A stretch of DNA of 64,000 nt from Lepas anatifera (GCA_034440635.1 JAOTON010000324.1:58343-122342), one strand, 5' to 3'. Positions 24,402-58,700 are shown, counted from the stretch's first letter. Notes: a model not told the origin generated them from the sequence alone. A program made the numbers and translations.

Positions 24402-24594
24402 CAGGGGCGTAGCCAGGATTTCGCTCAGGGGGGGGGTGGGCCGGCGCCTCGAGAAGGGCCCCTGCGACAGCGCCAAAAGGGCCCTAATGGGTAAAAAGAG
24501 CCCTGCTTTTTACAGAATCGTGTCCTCATGGGGGCCCTTTGGGCCCTCAGGTGGGGAGGGGGCTGTCCCTGCCGCCCCCTTGGCTACGCCCCTG
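24402..24594. mobile_element. hAT-type MITE with perfect 8-bp target duplication
   Basis: Ends CAGGGGCGTAGCCAGG and CTTGGCTACGCCCCTG. GAGTGATC lies immediately outside both ends (24394-24401 and 24595-24602). It is 193 bp and non-coding, the same family as 21965-22246. Confidence 0.92.
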
Positions 24595-26488
24595 GAGTGA
24601 TCCACGGTAAAAGATAAAGGTGCGCCCAGTCCGGTCTGCAACAAACTTAATCCCTAACAAATCCAGACCAATCCGCCCACACATCAGGATCGCCAATCCA
24701 AACTCAATACAGATCCGAAAAATACGGTCAAATACACAACAAAGGAAGTCAAAGTCCATTCACTGACCTGACTAGTTCTTCGTTATTGTCGATGATGATG
24801 ATGATGGTTCCGGCCGTCGAATAAGGATATCCATATGGAGGGCGCCTCGTTAAAGTCGCCCCAATCGCCGAACGAAGATTCGGCGATTCCGGTTTGGATT
24901 ACAGCCGATTTGTGGCGAGGACTCGCGCCGTTGCACCGTCCCCGCCGTCCAGGTCCCACCTGGCCCCCTCTCGGGACCGGAGGTGCCTGTCTTCGGGACC
25001 GTTTTCGTGGTGATTGCCCGGGCTGGGATACCCGAATTGCAACCTTGAGTGATCCAAAGCATAGTCGTTGGCCGTTGGCCCATTCTTTTCGGTGGTCGGT
25101 TTGGTCGGCTAAGTAGAGATGCATTCGCGAGTTTGTTGGTCCTGTTTTTATACAAGTAACTAGATCTTGTGGGTATGAGTTAATTAAGCTATCATTATCT
25201 TCTTATAATCTTGTGGCCTGATGTTTTTCTACATGTTGCGGGATAAATAAATCACCTCCGCACGGTATGCACGAGGTATGCATAAATACCAATGATAGCG
25301 CTATCTTTAGAAATCAGCTACAAGGAGGCTTCCTGATGGGAGTATTATACAACATCTTTTGCCGGTGGAGTCTTACTAAAGACGTCACGTTTTTCTTCCA
25401 ATGGAAATGGAGGAACTGAGGTCAGTTTTGATTCGAGTGTCGAGTTTGCCGCACCTGTTTTAGATTTGTCTCTCAGAAGAATCTTCTGCTCTCCAGTTTT
25501 TCTTAGTCTTCTTTTTCGCCAGCGGATTCAATGATAGCCGTCATATTTGCAAGATGAGCAACATGCACGATAAGGTACATTTTGACTACACTGACATGAG
25601 GTAAAGTGCTCAAAAATGGTTTAGAAAATGCAAAAAACACGGAGCCCCTCTTTTTCCGGCCGACCAGCTGGAAGTCAGCTGGCCGACCTCCGTTATTTTC
25701 TATCGATTTATGGGTCACATAATATTACTCAAACACGCCGCCGTCAACGAATTATACACTTCGGTGCGCGAATAGTAAGTGGGCGTCGCCGATGCAACCA
25801 TAATCGGATGTTCTTGTCCGGTTGCGCTGGATGAGTGCGGAACACCTAATTGAGTATCACTCAGTATGTGCTGTGCATTCTGTTCTGGTTCATGCAGGAA
25901 CCAGAACAGGGGAGGACCATGGTACTCCCCTGAATTTGGCCAGTGCAATAGGAGTTGCTGCCAGTGCAACACATGATCGCTTCGCACGACAGTCACAAAG
26001 CCTTATGCTGCCACGTACACGCACAGAAGTAGGGACGAGGATTATCTACCGAGCGTACAAATGTACTACCAGCTTACAGTGGACGACAGTGTACGTTTTG
26101 GACCATGGAGAAGAACATGCTTTTGTTACGCCGCGAATGAGCCCACTTATAGGCTGTTTTTATTGTGTCCCAACTTAACCATGATATGTTGTGGCTTTCA
26201 ACTTTTCTCGCTTAAGTATTTCTAGTTTTTTTCACTTTTAGCGCTTCGATTTGGTATGTTTGTCTATTTTGTGTGTATTTAAGCCTATATCTCGAGTGTG
26301 CGTGTCAAGTGAAAAACCACCCACAGTAGATCTTAGACAAAATATACGAATACGAAATTACGAGAATCAGGCCAAACCAATCCAATCGAATGCTGGATTC
26401 GATATCTGTTCCTATATCCAATTCATGACGCGCGCAGGTGGTTTGGCCGTAATCGAGTCGCCACGCCACACCCCAATGACGCCCGGAA
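24595..26488. other. Intergenic, nothing recognised
   Basis: GC-rich around 24830-25080 with overlapping open frames that I cannot assign. A hairpin with 11-bp arms (CTGTTCTGGTT / AACCAGAACAG) is at 25880-25909. No gene supported. Confidence 0.4.
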
Positions 26489-26925
26489 ATCAGCTGAGCC
26501 CCAGGCCCGAGACAATCAGCTGAGCCTCAGGCCCGACAAAATCAGCTGAGCCCCAGGCCCGAGACAATCAGCTGAGCCCCAGGCCCGACACAATCAGCTG
26601 AGCCCCAGGCCCGAGACAATCAGCTGAGCCCCGGGCCCGAGACAATCAGCTGAGCCCCAGGCCCGACACTTTCAGCTGAGCCCCAGGCCCGAGACAATCA
26701 GCTGAGCCCCAGGCCCGACACAATCAGCTGAGCCCCAGGCCCGAGACAATCAGCTGAGCCCCAGCCCCGACACATTCAGCTGAGCCCCAGGCCCGAGACA
26801 ATCAGCTGAGCCCCAGGCCCGACACAATCAGCTGAGCCCCAGGCCCGAGACAATCAGCGGGGCCCCAGGCCCGAGACAATCAGCTGAGCCCCAGGCCCGA
26901 AACAATCAGCTGAGCCTTAGGGTGG
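26489..26925. repeat. 26-bp minisatellite, 17 in-register copies with an E-box each
   Basis: The unit begins ATCAGCTGAGCCCCAGGCCC and ends in GAGACA or GACACA. The starts of the first and last copies differ by exactly 16 x 26 bp, so there are no net indels. GAGACA and GACACA forms tend to alternate, giving a hint of a 52-bp or longer higher-order unit. Nearly every copy has CAGCTG, an E-box. The units abut without spacers, so this is not a CRISPR array. Confidence 0.95.
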
Positions 26926-28466
26926 CCGAGTTCAAGCTTTCGTGCTCACTTTGAGCGCTACACACTACACAGTCTCATCTTCACTCCTTGTCCTATAACG
27001 GTACAAGCAAAGTGTAATGAGCAATGAGTCAACTCAACTGAAAACGCATTTATGTGCTCTTTTCAGGACAACAATATGAATAAAGCAAAATTGGTGCAAG
27101 TGTTTGAAGAGCATTGCTCGAAGCCCCTCTTGTGGGAAGAAAAAAGTACGTCACTCTTGCCATCCCATCGCGTTTGGCTGCTCTGCATTTTAAATTTCTG
27201 TATGTATGTACCTACATATTTCTCTATCAGTCTATTATCAGTGGCAGTGGAACGTTTTTGTCCAATGGGGGTGGGGGGGCACCTTCGATGGGATTCATCT
27301 CATCAGCGGGAAATGTCTTAGGGGATTATTTGATTGTAAATTTACCAGAAAACATCACTTCTTTATTGTGCCGTCAAAAACATGAAATTTTCCCAATTTC
27401 ACCTACTTTGACTTTGAAAAACTGGGTACACATTTACCGTCCAGAGATAAATGCTTACTCGCCGCTTTTTAGTGACAGGCAATGTCTAATAAACGGTTCG
27501 GTTAGAAAAAGTATAATTGTAATTAATATTGAATATTTTATTTTAATTAATTAACTAAGAAAATAGTAATAATAGCTTATATATCTTGAATGAATTTTGC
27601 TGTTTTTTATGTTGTGTATTTAATGAATGAATGAGAATGTTTGTAAGATGTAGTCAGTATTACTGTATCTATTCTTTGTGTGAATAATCTAAAATAAAAA
27701 TAATAATTTGATAATGGCAACTTCAAACACTGGCATAATAAAATGCTGCTGCCAACTTCTCATTATTTATAATAAAAGGTGTCGGGCGGAATGCAGATTT
27801 CTAACAGTTTGGCATGCTTCATCTTAGGTCATCTTGGAGGGTCAAAAGACATCCTGTGTGGGGCTAGAATTTTCTTGTAATACGCATTTCCACAGAAAAA
27901 TAATTCGGAGACAATTTTGCGTTGCCGAATAGGGAGAAGTCCAAAAATGCATTCATACCTGTATTTTTGTGTCCCTAGAATGCCAACTGGACACGCATAT
28001 GTTGACACGGGCCTATTAATTAATTAAACCGGTTACAAATGTGATGAAAAATTAATGAAACTCATGACTTATGTTGAAGACCTCATAATTCACGCGTTAA
28101 AACAGAAATCGTGGTTCAGTCACCCCCTTCCATTATAACAGAATCACAACCTGGCAGGCGGACTCACTAAACCTCAGACAGGCTGGTGAATCAAGACGGG
28201 GTGCACGAAGGTATTACCCCGGAAACCTCTCAATTTTCGACGATTTTCTTCTTCAAACCATGTTCTTTTAACGATTTTGGGCTCCGTCGCCCCCTTCCCC
28301 AAACTATTGGCCTGGATCCAACACTGCTCAGAACTTGTTGTGCATTACACGCAGTCAGACTATGTACACTGGAAACCTCCTGTCAATACACCCACAGGCA
28401 GGACACGTAGTGCAGTCCAGTATAACTACATTCGAATGATCCTTGCACCTAATGCATACGGACAGC
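26926..28466. other. AT-rich intergenic DNA
   Basis: Nothing recognised. A 146-codon open frame on the + strand near 27114-27554 has no family resemblance, and I treat it as chance. Confidence 0.4.
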
Positions 28467-28696
28467 CAGGGTCGTCGCCACCGGGGGGGTAGGGGGCCCT
28501 ACCTCCCCCTTTTTGGCCAAAAAGTCATGATCTCAGCCAAAATGGGAGAAAACCGGACATTCTTATAACCAGCCGCTGCAGAGGGCAACGAGGAGCTCAA
28601 ATTCGAACAGTATTTGGTCCTAACGTGCAAAGTTTTTTGTCAGCGTCAGTTTGGAGTTTCGCTGCCCCCACTTTTTTGCCGGTGGCGACGCTTATG
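28467..28696. mobile_element. MITE with perfect 8-bp target duplication
   Basis: Starts CAGGGTCGTCGCCACCGG and ends CCGGTGGCGACGCTTATG, inverted over the inner 12 bases. CGGACAGC lies on both sides (28459-28466 and 28697-28704). It is 230 bp, non-coding, likely hAT-like by duplication length. Confidence 0.85.
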
Positions 28697-29040
28697 CGGA
28701 CAGCATAAGGTACAGTATAAGTGCGCACGGGCGCCCTGCGGTGCAGTATATCCACAAGCGAAACGTGCTCTGCGGTACAGCATAAGTGCGCACGGACCGC
28801 CCTGCGGTGCAGTATATCCACAGGCGAAACGTGCTTTGCGGTACAGTATAAGTGCACACGGGCAGCCCTGCGGTGCAGTATATCCACAGGCGAAACGTGC
28901 TCTGCGGTACAGCATAAGTGCGCACAGGCAGCCCTGCGGTGCAGTATATCCACAGGCAGAACGTGCTATGCGGTACAGTGCAAGTGCGTAGGGGGGAGGG
29001 GGCTGCGGTGCAGTATATCCACAGTCGGAACATGCTCTGC
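28697..29040. repeat. ~65-bp minisatellite, about five copies
   Basis: Each unit contains GTACAGTATAAGTGCGCACG, then CCCTGCGGTGCAGTATATCC, then a CACAGGCGAAACGTGCTCTGC-type block split among variants. GTACAG and GTGCAG are sub-repeats within the unit. Several frames on both strands are open through it because the unit has few stops. It begins at the right target duplication of the 28467-28696 MITE. Confidence 0.9.
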
Positions 29041-29050
29041 TAGATAGGAA

Positions 29051-29509
29051 CAGTGGCGGATCTAGCCGGTTGGTTTTGGAGGGAGGGGCAAACCAAAATC
29101 GAAAAAATGTCCCGCGGTGAAAGATTTTACCACAATTTCATTAAACCGTAGGTTTTGGGGCTTAACCAGGGTCAAAAAGCAGAAATATAAGATTAAATAA
29201 AAATGTGGTAAAAAACGCCACGGGGTGAAAAATGCCACAAGATGCTTCCTTTTGCCGTCCAAGGATCATTCACTCAAAGGCGATTCTGAATATCAAGAGG
29301 ACCAAAGACCAATCTTTACAATGAAGTTGACTGGTTCTGTTTGAAGTTGATAGTTTAAACACCAAAACATTGCTTATAAACCAAAAAGGAGTCGGTACAA
29401 AAAGGATGTCGACAGATTTGGGAGGGGGAGAGGAAAAAACATAGTTTTGCCCCGAGTTTTTCCTTTTAGGGGTCAAATCCCTTTGTTGTCCCCCCTGGAT
29501 CCGCCACTA
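29051..29509. mobile_element. hAT-type MITE, 459 bp
   Basis: Starts CAGTGGCGGATCTAGCC and ends CCTGGATCCGCCACTA. Flanks GATAGGAA and GCTCGGAA match at 6 of 8, consistent with an old duplication. Inner text (AAATGTCCCGCGGTGAAAG, GTTTTGCCCC) resembles 7330-7721 in reverse. No transposase. Confidence 0.7.
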
Positions 29510-31067
29510 GCTCGGAATAGATGAAGGCCTGTTACCCGTTCAGCCGGGACTTATTGTGTGATGACCGCTATTTGACCTCAGCCAGCTTTATCATACAAGA
29601 CAGGAAAAGGGCCCGATGAAGAAACGTGCCCCCTTGTACCCTGCAGAAATGAGAAGCAGAGAAGCAGAAATGAGGCTACGCCGTTGGTTTTGTTATTGCT
29701 CCCCCTACCCTGCCGCCGTATTTCATGTCCACTGCTCTTAATTCGTTTTCAATCGGCCAGCAGGGCCGATCGGTTCAGTGTCTGGCTGTTGGGACTGCGG
29801 AATCCTGGTCAGAGGATTATTTCAACAGCTAAGAAAAACATTTCCGGGGTTCGATACTAAAATACCTGTACATGTAGTGACCAAAACAAAGCCTAAATAG
29901 GTCCAAAAAGGCCCAGGCTTATATGAAAGCCCGGGCTCAGAAATAACTACTACTTGTGCGTTTCTGATGCGATGGTGTTAAGTCGTGGTGATTCTATCAT
30001 ACTGCTGAACCGCTTGTTATGTGCCACTACACGTGTATAAGCAGGAAAGTGACACCACCACTGCGTCGACTCACCACCGAATGTGCTGACTTTTTCACCT
30101 GAACTACAGATCATCCGATGCGTCGGCTCTTTTGGCACCGACTGAGTGCCCTCGTGTCCAGTCTCTGTTCGATAAAGCATCTTTCGGTCAACTCCTACCC
30201 TCTTCGTTTGGTCATCCTACTTCTTGGGCTGTCTGTCCGGCAAAAACAGAGACACAGAACACGGTGAAGTATTTGCTACATCAGGAAATAGGCCAAGCAC
30301 CTGCGGGCGGAAAATCACATTGATATCGCCCGAGCGGAATGTTTCGAATCGTACCAGCATTGGCTGAGTATCAATCACCGGCATGTTTTGCTCGGTTTCA
30401 ATTCTAATAGTCTTCCACTGGAAATTCCAGTGGGGAGGGGGCGGATAGTGACATCCGGGCAATAACCAACCCGTCTATTTTCTTTTTGAAAATCATGTTT
30501 TAAGATTCTGGCCGTTTGCCCCTATCTCCCAGCCTCAGTACTGAAGACAGTGTCAGAGACCGCCTCTGGAATTTGTATTCTCAACAAACCTATAAATATA
30601 CCTAGAGAAAACATCACCTAAATCGATCCCACTTTCCCACTTTCGAAATTAAACTCAATTAAACTCACAGACGACAGTAAATTAAAGCTAACCATTACCT
30701 ACACGATCATCACTCCTACGGTATTATTTGAAGGGGTTTTGGGATTCATTATCAGTTTTCCTGCGATGTAAGCAAATAATGAAGGCTAGAAGCTGTCTTA
30801 TACTTAGATTCATGTATTATATATCAGATTCACAAGTTAACATTTTTATAAAGAGGCCGCTAAAACAATAAAATCAGAATAGTGTGGAGCTCTTTGACTA
30901 CGTGATGACTAAATTTGGTTCAAAGAGACAGCATTCAACTACACAGCGTGGTGTGGAGGCTGGTGTGATTTTCTGAGTTATTTGGAAAATAAAGTCAGTT
31001 TTGAATTTGGCCCTAGTTTACCACCACGTACATTTTTGCTAGCAGCTGCAGTAATGCTAGCTAGTTA
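29510..31067. other. Intergenic, nothing recognised
   Basis: No gene or clear repeat. Confidence 0.4.
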
Positions 31068-31209
31068 GCTGCATCGGCACCCCGCGATAGGATTTTGCGC
31101 CCGCCTGGTAGGTTTTTCCACCCAAAAGTGGTACCTCTGGTCCGGATGGCGCCCCCGACCATGTACACCCCTCCCCTCCCTCCGATCGGAAATCTTGCAT
31201 CCGCCCATG
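31068..31209 (+). mobile_element. GGCGCC-family MITE fragment
   Basis: Carries GCGATAGGATTTTGCGCCCG, CCCAAAAGTGGTACC and GTCCGGATGGCGCCCCCGAC, ending in CTTGCATCCGCCCATG. These phrases have the same order as the right half of 45533-45764, so this is a 5'-truncated copy. Confidence 0.6.
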
Positions 31210-31429
31210 AGCGAGACCACTTACGCTCCGACGGCGGCAGAATACAACAGCACCAGCCACACGAGGCGAACAGGAGACAGTAGTGTCACCTATACGTAAT
31301 CAGAATAAGTAGCGGTGTTCTAAGGCAGCCACAGCGCCACTCCGACGCCACAAGCGGGACTCACCAGCGCCAACTTCTTGTGTCCATAAAAATCTGTCTT
31401 TTTTAGACTTTCAAAAATTTGGGACAATA

Positions 31430-31760
31430 TTTTTAGCATCACTTTTGACTATGCATTTTGACTATTGACTACCACTATTGACTTGTGCATATTGACTATG
31501 CTAGGGACAAAAAGTGACCTTGACCTGACCTGAGGCCAGGCCAGTTTTTGTGTTTTGACTTTGCATAGTCATATCATACATCATTTAATTTTCCGTAACG
31601 AGAAGAAGCGAATGGTGCCTAAAAATCATTCTAACTCAACTCTGTCAGACGCTAGAGCCCAAAAATACTACCCTAACATGCAACCTTCTCTGACCTGTCA
31701 TGACCTCAATATTGACCTGAGCTCAAAAATGAACCAATGTAGTTTCTTCATGAATTTGTA
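31430..31760 (+). repeat. Dispersed repeat rich in TGACCT half-sites
   Basis: Contains GACCTTGACCTGACCTGAGG near 31519 and CTGACCTGTCATGACCTC then AATATTGACCTGA near 31690. Parts (CATATCATACATCATT and GACCTCAATATTGACCTGA) recur in the same order at 40260-40520. Origin unknown. Confidence 0.55.
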
Positions 31761-31985
31761 TGAGCTATCCACCAGCCTTGGCGTTTTTTCGCTATCCCGC
31801 ATAGGAGCCGGGTTCGAGTGGAGGGGTGTTTGACCCCCCCCACCAGGGCGAAGGTGGCTCGGAGGCTCACCGGGGCGCGGATTACATAGCAGGGAGCTGT
31901 CACCAAAGGCAGGCAGCAGCTGGCCTTTGGTACTGGTTCGGTGTCTGATCCAACCTGCTACCACCGCTGCCAGGGCTACGGTTAT

Positions 31986-32170
31986 TGGTGGATCCAGAGG
32001 GGGTCACTTCCCCTCCCCCAATTGATCCTCGGCGCCCTTGATATAGTCAAGGTGCCCTGAAATGTCTCTCCCCTGAAATGTCTTCTTCCCCTCCTAGCGA
32101 TACGCGTCCGGCGCCCCGCGATAAGACTTGGCGCCCGTCTGATAAGTTTTGTGTTTCAAAAGTGGCAACC
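31986..32170 (+). mobile_element. GGCGCC-family MITE fragment
   Basis: Begins TTGGTGGATCCAGAGGGGG and carries TCGGCGCCC, GGCGCCCCGCGATAAGAC and TTGGCGCCCGTCTGATAAG. The right end is missing or replaced. Confidence 0.55.
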
Positions 32171-32724
32171 GGCTCCATTATATGGCGTTACTACGTCACC
32201 GTTCGGGTCTACAGTGCAGTCGAAGTGGTGCGACCGCGCAACTGCGACGGTCCAAAAGAAACATCTGGCTTCGATTAGCCTACTAGTCAAAAAATCATTG
32301 ACCGATTTTCAATATTCTTTCACCGCATAATGGACGCACTAATCAATTATCTCTAGCTAAGTAACCTTTTTCCGGCTGCGAATGGTTCTCCGGCCACATC
32401 AGAAAAATAGATGGGAAGAGAGATCGTGTTAATTGATTAACAATGCACGTGTTAATGAAAGGAATTCAAGCGAGCCGGCGCCCCGAGCCAGATAGCTGGT
32501 GGTACCTGCCGCCAGGAGGTTGGTGGGGTCTCCAGGCTGTACAACTGTTTCGGCCCACCCGACCAGAAAGAGTAATTCTCATGGGTGTATTCATAAACTC
32601 TGGGACGACAGACTGTATCCGCCGACTGCGATTCTACGATCAGGTGGCGATTAATGCGGTCCGGGTTTCAGGGCCTTTGCTGGATGGGGTTCTCAGCAGC
32701 GGTGGATACAGGAGGGGGTAATGG

Positions 32725-32877
32725 CAGTTGTGGATCCAAGCTAGGGGGCTCAAGCCCCCCCCCACCGCCGACATTTCTGAGCGCCCATAGTAATCACATG
32801 CTAGGCGATTATTCGGAGTAAAAGTGGTGTTGGGTTGAAACCCAGCTCCCCAAAATGAAAGTCTGGATCTGCCACTG
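32725..32877. mobile_element. Short hAT-like MITE
   Basis: Starts CAGTTGTGGATCCAAGC and ends GTCTGGATCTGCCACTG. The inverted ends are imperfect and flanking 8-mers do not match. It sits in a cluster of related elements. Confidence 0.5.
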
Positions 32878-32946
32878 GTCCTCAGGCAGCTTAGTGTGCG
32901 GCACCCATGGCCCTCTTGTCCCCCCCAGAAGAAACCTGGGTCCACC

Positions 32947-33196
32947 TATACGCATATCCAGGGGGGAAATGAAGGCAGATCCCCCCGCTCGACCCTCGGT
33001 GCCCCCTGAAATGGTCACAGCGCCCACCTGAAAAGTCAATGGCGCCCCCTCTGAAATGTCGCTTCCCACCCTCCCCTCCCCCAGGATGCAAATATTGGCA
33101 CCCACCGATAGGATTTTCGTATGATTTTGACGGTCAAAAGTGTCCCCCCCGGAAGGTGCCCTTCCCCCCTGATTGGCAATGCTGGATCCGCCTATG
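32947..33196 (+). mobile_element. GGCGCC-rich MITE copy
   Basis: The right end GCTGGATCCGCCTATG inverts to the CATAGGYGGA-type start of the family; the left end here is diverged (TATACGCATATCCAGG). Flanks GGTCCACC and GGTCTGCC match at 6 of 8. The inner phrases TCGGTGCCCCCTGAAATGG, CCCCCAGGATGCAAATA and GATAGGATTTTCG are shared with the other copies. Confidence 0.65.
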
Positions 33197-33640
33197 GGTC
33201 TGCCTATATTTGATAGACCTGGATTCGCCTATGAATCTGGCTCATATCTAGTAAGTGAACTGAAATTTGGTGATGTATTATTTTCACTTTTATTGTTTAC
33301 ATTCAACACGATCCATACTTGCTCCTTCTCAGCTTTCACTTCATAAATTATGACGTCAAAAATCGTCATCAGGATTTTAATTATTATGCTGGTTTAGTTC
33401 TAGAAAAATAGATCATCAACCTAGAATTAATATCTCATTAGATATTATTTACTTCTCCTAAACAGCAAATAAGTGTATTTCTTTGAATTCTCATTTGTCA
33501 GAAGTGACCAAATGCCCACAGAAATATAATTTATATTTTTCGTGCAAAGTAAGGAAGCCAATGAATTTAAAAAGAAAATTGTTTACTTTTAGACTGCTAG
33601 TATTGTTAAACAACATCTATTTTGATAATAATCGTTAATA
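33197..33640. other. AT-rich region upstream of FOXK
   Basis: No gene recognised. It is strongly AT-rich and ends at the CRE of the putative FOXK promoter. Confidence 0.45.
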
Positions 33641-33644
33641 ATGT

Positions 33645-55491
<21,847 letters not shown>

Positions 55492-55759
55492 CCCAATGAG
55501 CACTCCCTCTTGTGGAAAACCGAGAGCTGAAGGCGAGATTTGGCCTCGGACACTGCCTGGCGAGTTAACTCCGTCATGAGGAGGTTGTTTATTTACGGAG
55601 TCTTGAATTAGTTAATTCCACCACTGTATTACTTGGCCACCTCATTGGATAATTACTTAGAAGCTTGGTGATACTATTGATGCTCGACGAACAGCGATAC
55701 CCGAATTTAGCTGACAGTGTCGCGCTCACCCTTCCCCTCGTGTGTGACGACTTACTCTA
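55492..55759 (+). other. Probable FOXK 3' UTR, then flank
   Basis: No canonical polyadenylation signal and no repeat until the minisatellite begins. Confidence 0.45.
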
Positions 55760-58700
55760 GGCCAGGGTACTGACCTTCCTTTTCACGGTGTGATTACGTC
55801 TCCCGGGTACTGACCCTCCCCTCCACAGTGTGATGGTATCCCCGAGGTACTGACCTCCCCTCCCGTCCAGTGTGATGGTGTCCCCGAGGCCAGAGTACTG
55901 ACCCTCCCCTCCACAGTGTGATGGTGTCCCCGAGGTACTGACCCTCCCCTCCCGTCCACAGTGTGATGGTGTCCCCAGGCCCGGGTACTGACCCTCCCCT
56001 CCACAGTGTGATGGTGTCCCCCAGGCCAGAGTACTGACCTCCCCTCCCCTCCACAGTGTGATGGTGTCCCCGAGGTACTGACCCTCCCCTCCCGTCCACA
56101 GTGTGATGGTGTCCCCAGGCCAGGGTACTGACCTCCCCTCCCGTCCACAGTGTGATGGTATCCCCGAGGCCAGAGTACTGACCCTCCCCTCCCGTCCACA
56201 GTGTGATGGTGTCGCCGAGGTACTGACCCTCCCTCCCGTCCAGTGTGATGGTGTCCCCGAGGCCAGAGTACTGACCCTCCCTCCACAGTGTGATGGTATC
56301 CCCGAGGTACTGACCTCCCTCCCGTCCAGTGTGATGGTGTCCCCAGGCCCGGGTACTGACCCTCCCCTCCACAGTGTGATGGTGTCCCCCAGGCCAGAGT
56401 ACTGACCTCCCCTCCCCTCCACAGTGTGATGGTGTCCCCGGCCAGAGGTACTGACCCTCCCCTCCCGTCCACAGTGTGATGGTGTCCCCGGGCCAGGGTA
56501 CTGACCTCCCCTCCCTCCACAGTGTGATGGTATCCCCGAGGTACTGACCTCCCTCCCTCCACAGTGTGATGGTGTCCCCGAGGTACTGACCCTCCCCTCC
56601 CGTCCACAGTGTGATGGTGTCCCCGGGCCAGGGTACTGACCTCCCCTCCCCTCCACAGTGTGATGGTATCCCCGAGGTACTGACCTCCCCTCCCGTCCAG
56701 TGTGATGGTGTCCCCAGGCCCGGGTACTGACCCTCCCCTCCACAGTGTGATGGTGTCCCCCAGGCCAGAGTACTGACCTCCCCTCCCTCCACAGTGTGAT
56801 GGTGTCCCCGAGGTACTGACCCTCCCCTCCCGTCCACAGTGTGATGGTGTCCCCGGGCCAGAGTACTGACCTCCCCTCCCCTCCACAGTGTGATGGTGTC
56901 CCCGAGGTACTGACCCTCCCTCCCGTCCACAGTGTGATGGTGTCTCCAGGCCCGGGTACTGACCCTCCCTCCACAGTGTGATGGTGTCCCCAGGTACTGA
57001 CCCTCCCCTCCCGTCCACAGTGTGATGGTGTCCCCAGGCCCGGGTACTGACCCTCCCCTCCACAGTGTGATGGTGTCCCCCAGGCCAGAGTACTGACCTC
57101 CCCTCCCGTCCACAGTGTGATGGTGTCCCCCAGGCTAGGGTACTGACCTCCCCTCCACAGTGTGATGGTGTCCCCGAGGTACTGACCTCCCCTCCCTTCC
57201 ACAGTGTGATGGTGTCCCCCAGGCCAGAGTACTGACCTCCCCTCCCTTCCACAGTGTGATGGTGTCCCCGAGGTACTGACCTCCCTCCACAGTGTGATGG
57301 TATCCCCGAGGTACTGACCCTCCCCTCCACAGTGTGATGGTGTCCCCCAGGCCAGAGTACTGACCTCCCCTCCCGTCCACAGTGTGATGGTGTCCCCCAG
57401 GCTAGGGTACTGACCTCCCCTCCACAGTGTGATGGTGTCCCCGGGGTACTGACCTCCCCTCCCTTCCACAGTGTGATGGTGTCCCCCAGGCCAGAGTACT
57501 GACCTCCCCTCCCCTCCACATTGTGATGGTGTCCCCAGGTGCTGACCTCCCCTCCACAGTGTGATGGTATCCCCGAGGTACTGACCCTCCCTCCACAGTG
57601 TGATGGTGTCCCCCAGGCCAGGGTACTGACCCTCCCTCCACAGTGTGATGGTGTCCCCAGGTACTGACCTCCCCTCCCCTCCACAGTGTGATGGTGTCCC
57701 CCAGGCCAGAGTACTGACCCTCCCCTCCCCTCCACAGTGTGATGGTGTCCCCGGGCCAGGGTACTGACCTCCCCTCCCCTCCACAGTGTGATGGTGTCCC
57801 CAGGCCAGAGTACTGACCCTCCCCTCCAGTGTGATGGTGTCCCCGAGGTACTGACCTCCCCTCCCGTCCACAGTGTGATGGTGTCCCCCAGGCCAGGGTA
57901 CTGACCCTCCCCTCCCCTCCACAGTGTGATGGTGTCCCCGGGCCAGGGTACTGACCTCCCCTCCACAGTGTGATGGTGTCCCCGAGGTACTGACCTCCCC
58001 TCCCCTCCACAGTGTGATGGTGTCCCCCAGGCCAGAGTACTGACCCTCCCCTCCCCTCCACAGTGTGATGGTGTCCCCCAGGCCAGGGTACTGACCTCCC
58101 CTCCCCTCCACAGTGTGATGGTGTCCCCAGGCCAGGGTACTGACCCTCCCCTCCACAGTGTGATGGTGTCCCCGAGGTACTGACCTCCCCTCCCCTCCAC
58201 AGTGTGATGGTGTCCCCCAGGCCAGAGTACTGACCCTCCCCTCCACAGTGTGATGGTGTCCCCGGGCCAGGGTACTGACCTCCCCTCCCCTCCACAGTGT
58301 GATGGTGTCCCCAGGCCAGAGTACTGACCCTCCCCTCCACAGTGTGATGGTGTCCCCGAGGTACTGACCCTCCCCTCCCGTCCACAGTGTGATGGTGTCC
58401 CCCAGGCCAGGGTACTGACCCTCCCCTCCACAGTGTGATGGTGTCCCCAGGCCAGGGTACTGACCTCCCCTCCCCTCCACAGTGTGATGGTGTCCCCCAG
58501 GCCAGAGTACTGACCCTCCCCTCCCCTCCCCTCCACAGTGTGATGGTGTCCCCGGGCCAGGGTACTGACCTCCCCTCCCCTCCACAGTGTGATGGTGTCC
58601 CCAGGCCAGAGTACTGACCCTCCCCTCCAGTGTGATGGTGTCCCCGAGGTACTGACCTCCCCTCCCCTCCACAGTGTGATGGTGTCCCCAGGCCAAGGTA

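Noticed and set aside
26489..26925. CRISPR-like array.
   Set aside because: Units of 26 bp abut directly with no spacers, and the genome is animal. It is a minisatellite.
27114..27554. 146-codon + strand open frame.
   Set aside because: AT-rich, no recognisable domain, no splice or promoter support.
28597..29047. Open frames of 108-125 codons on both strands with Cys-Ser-Ile-Ser-type repeats.
   Set aside because: They follow the 65-bp minisatellite in several frames on both strands; composition, not coding.
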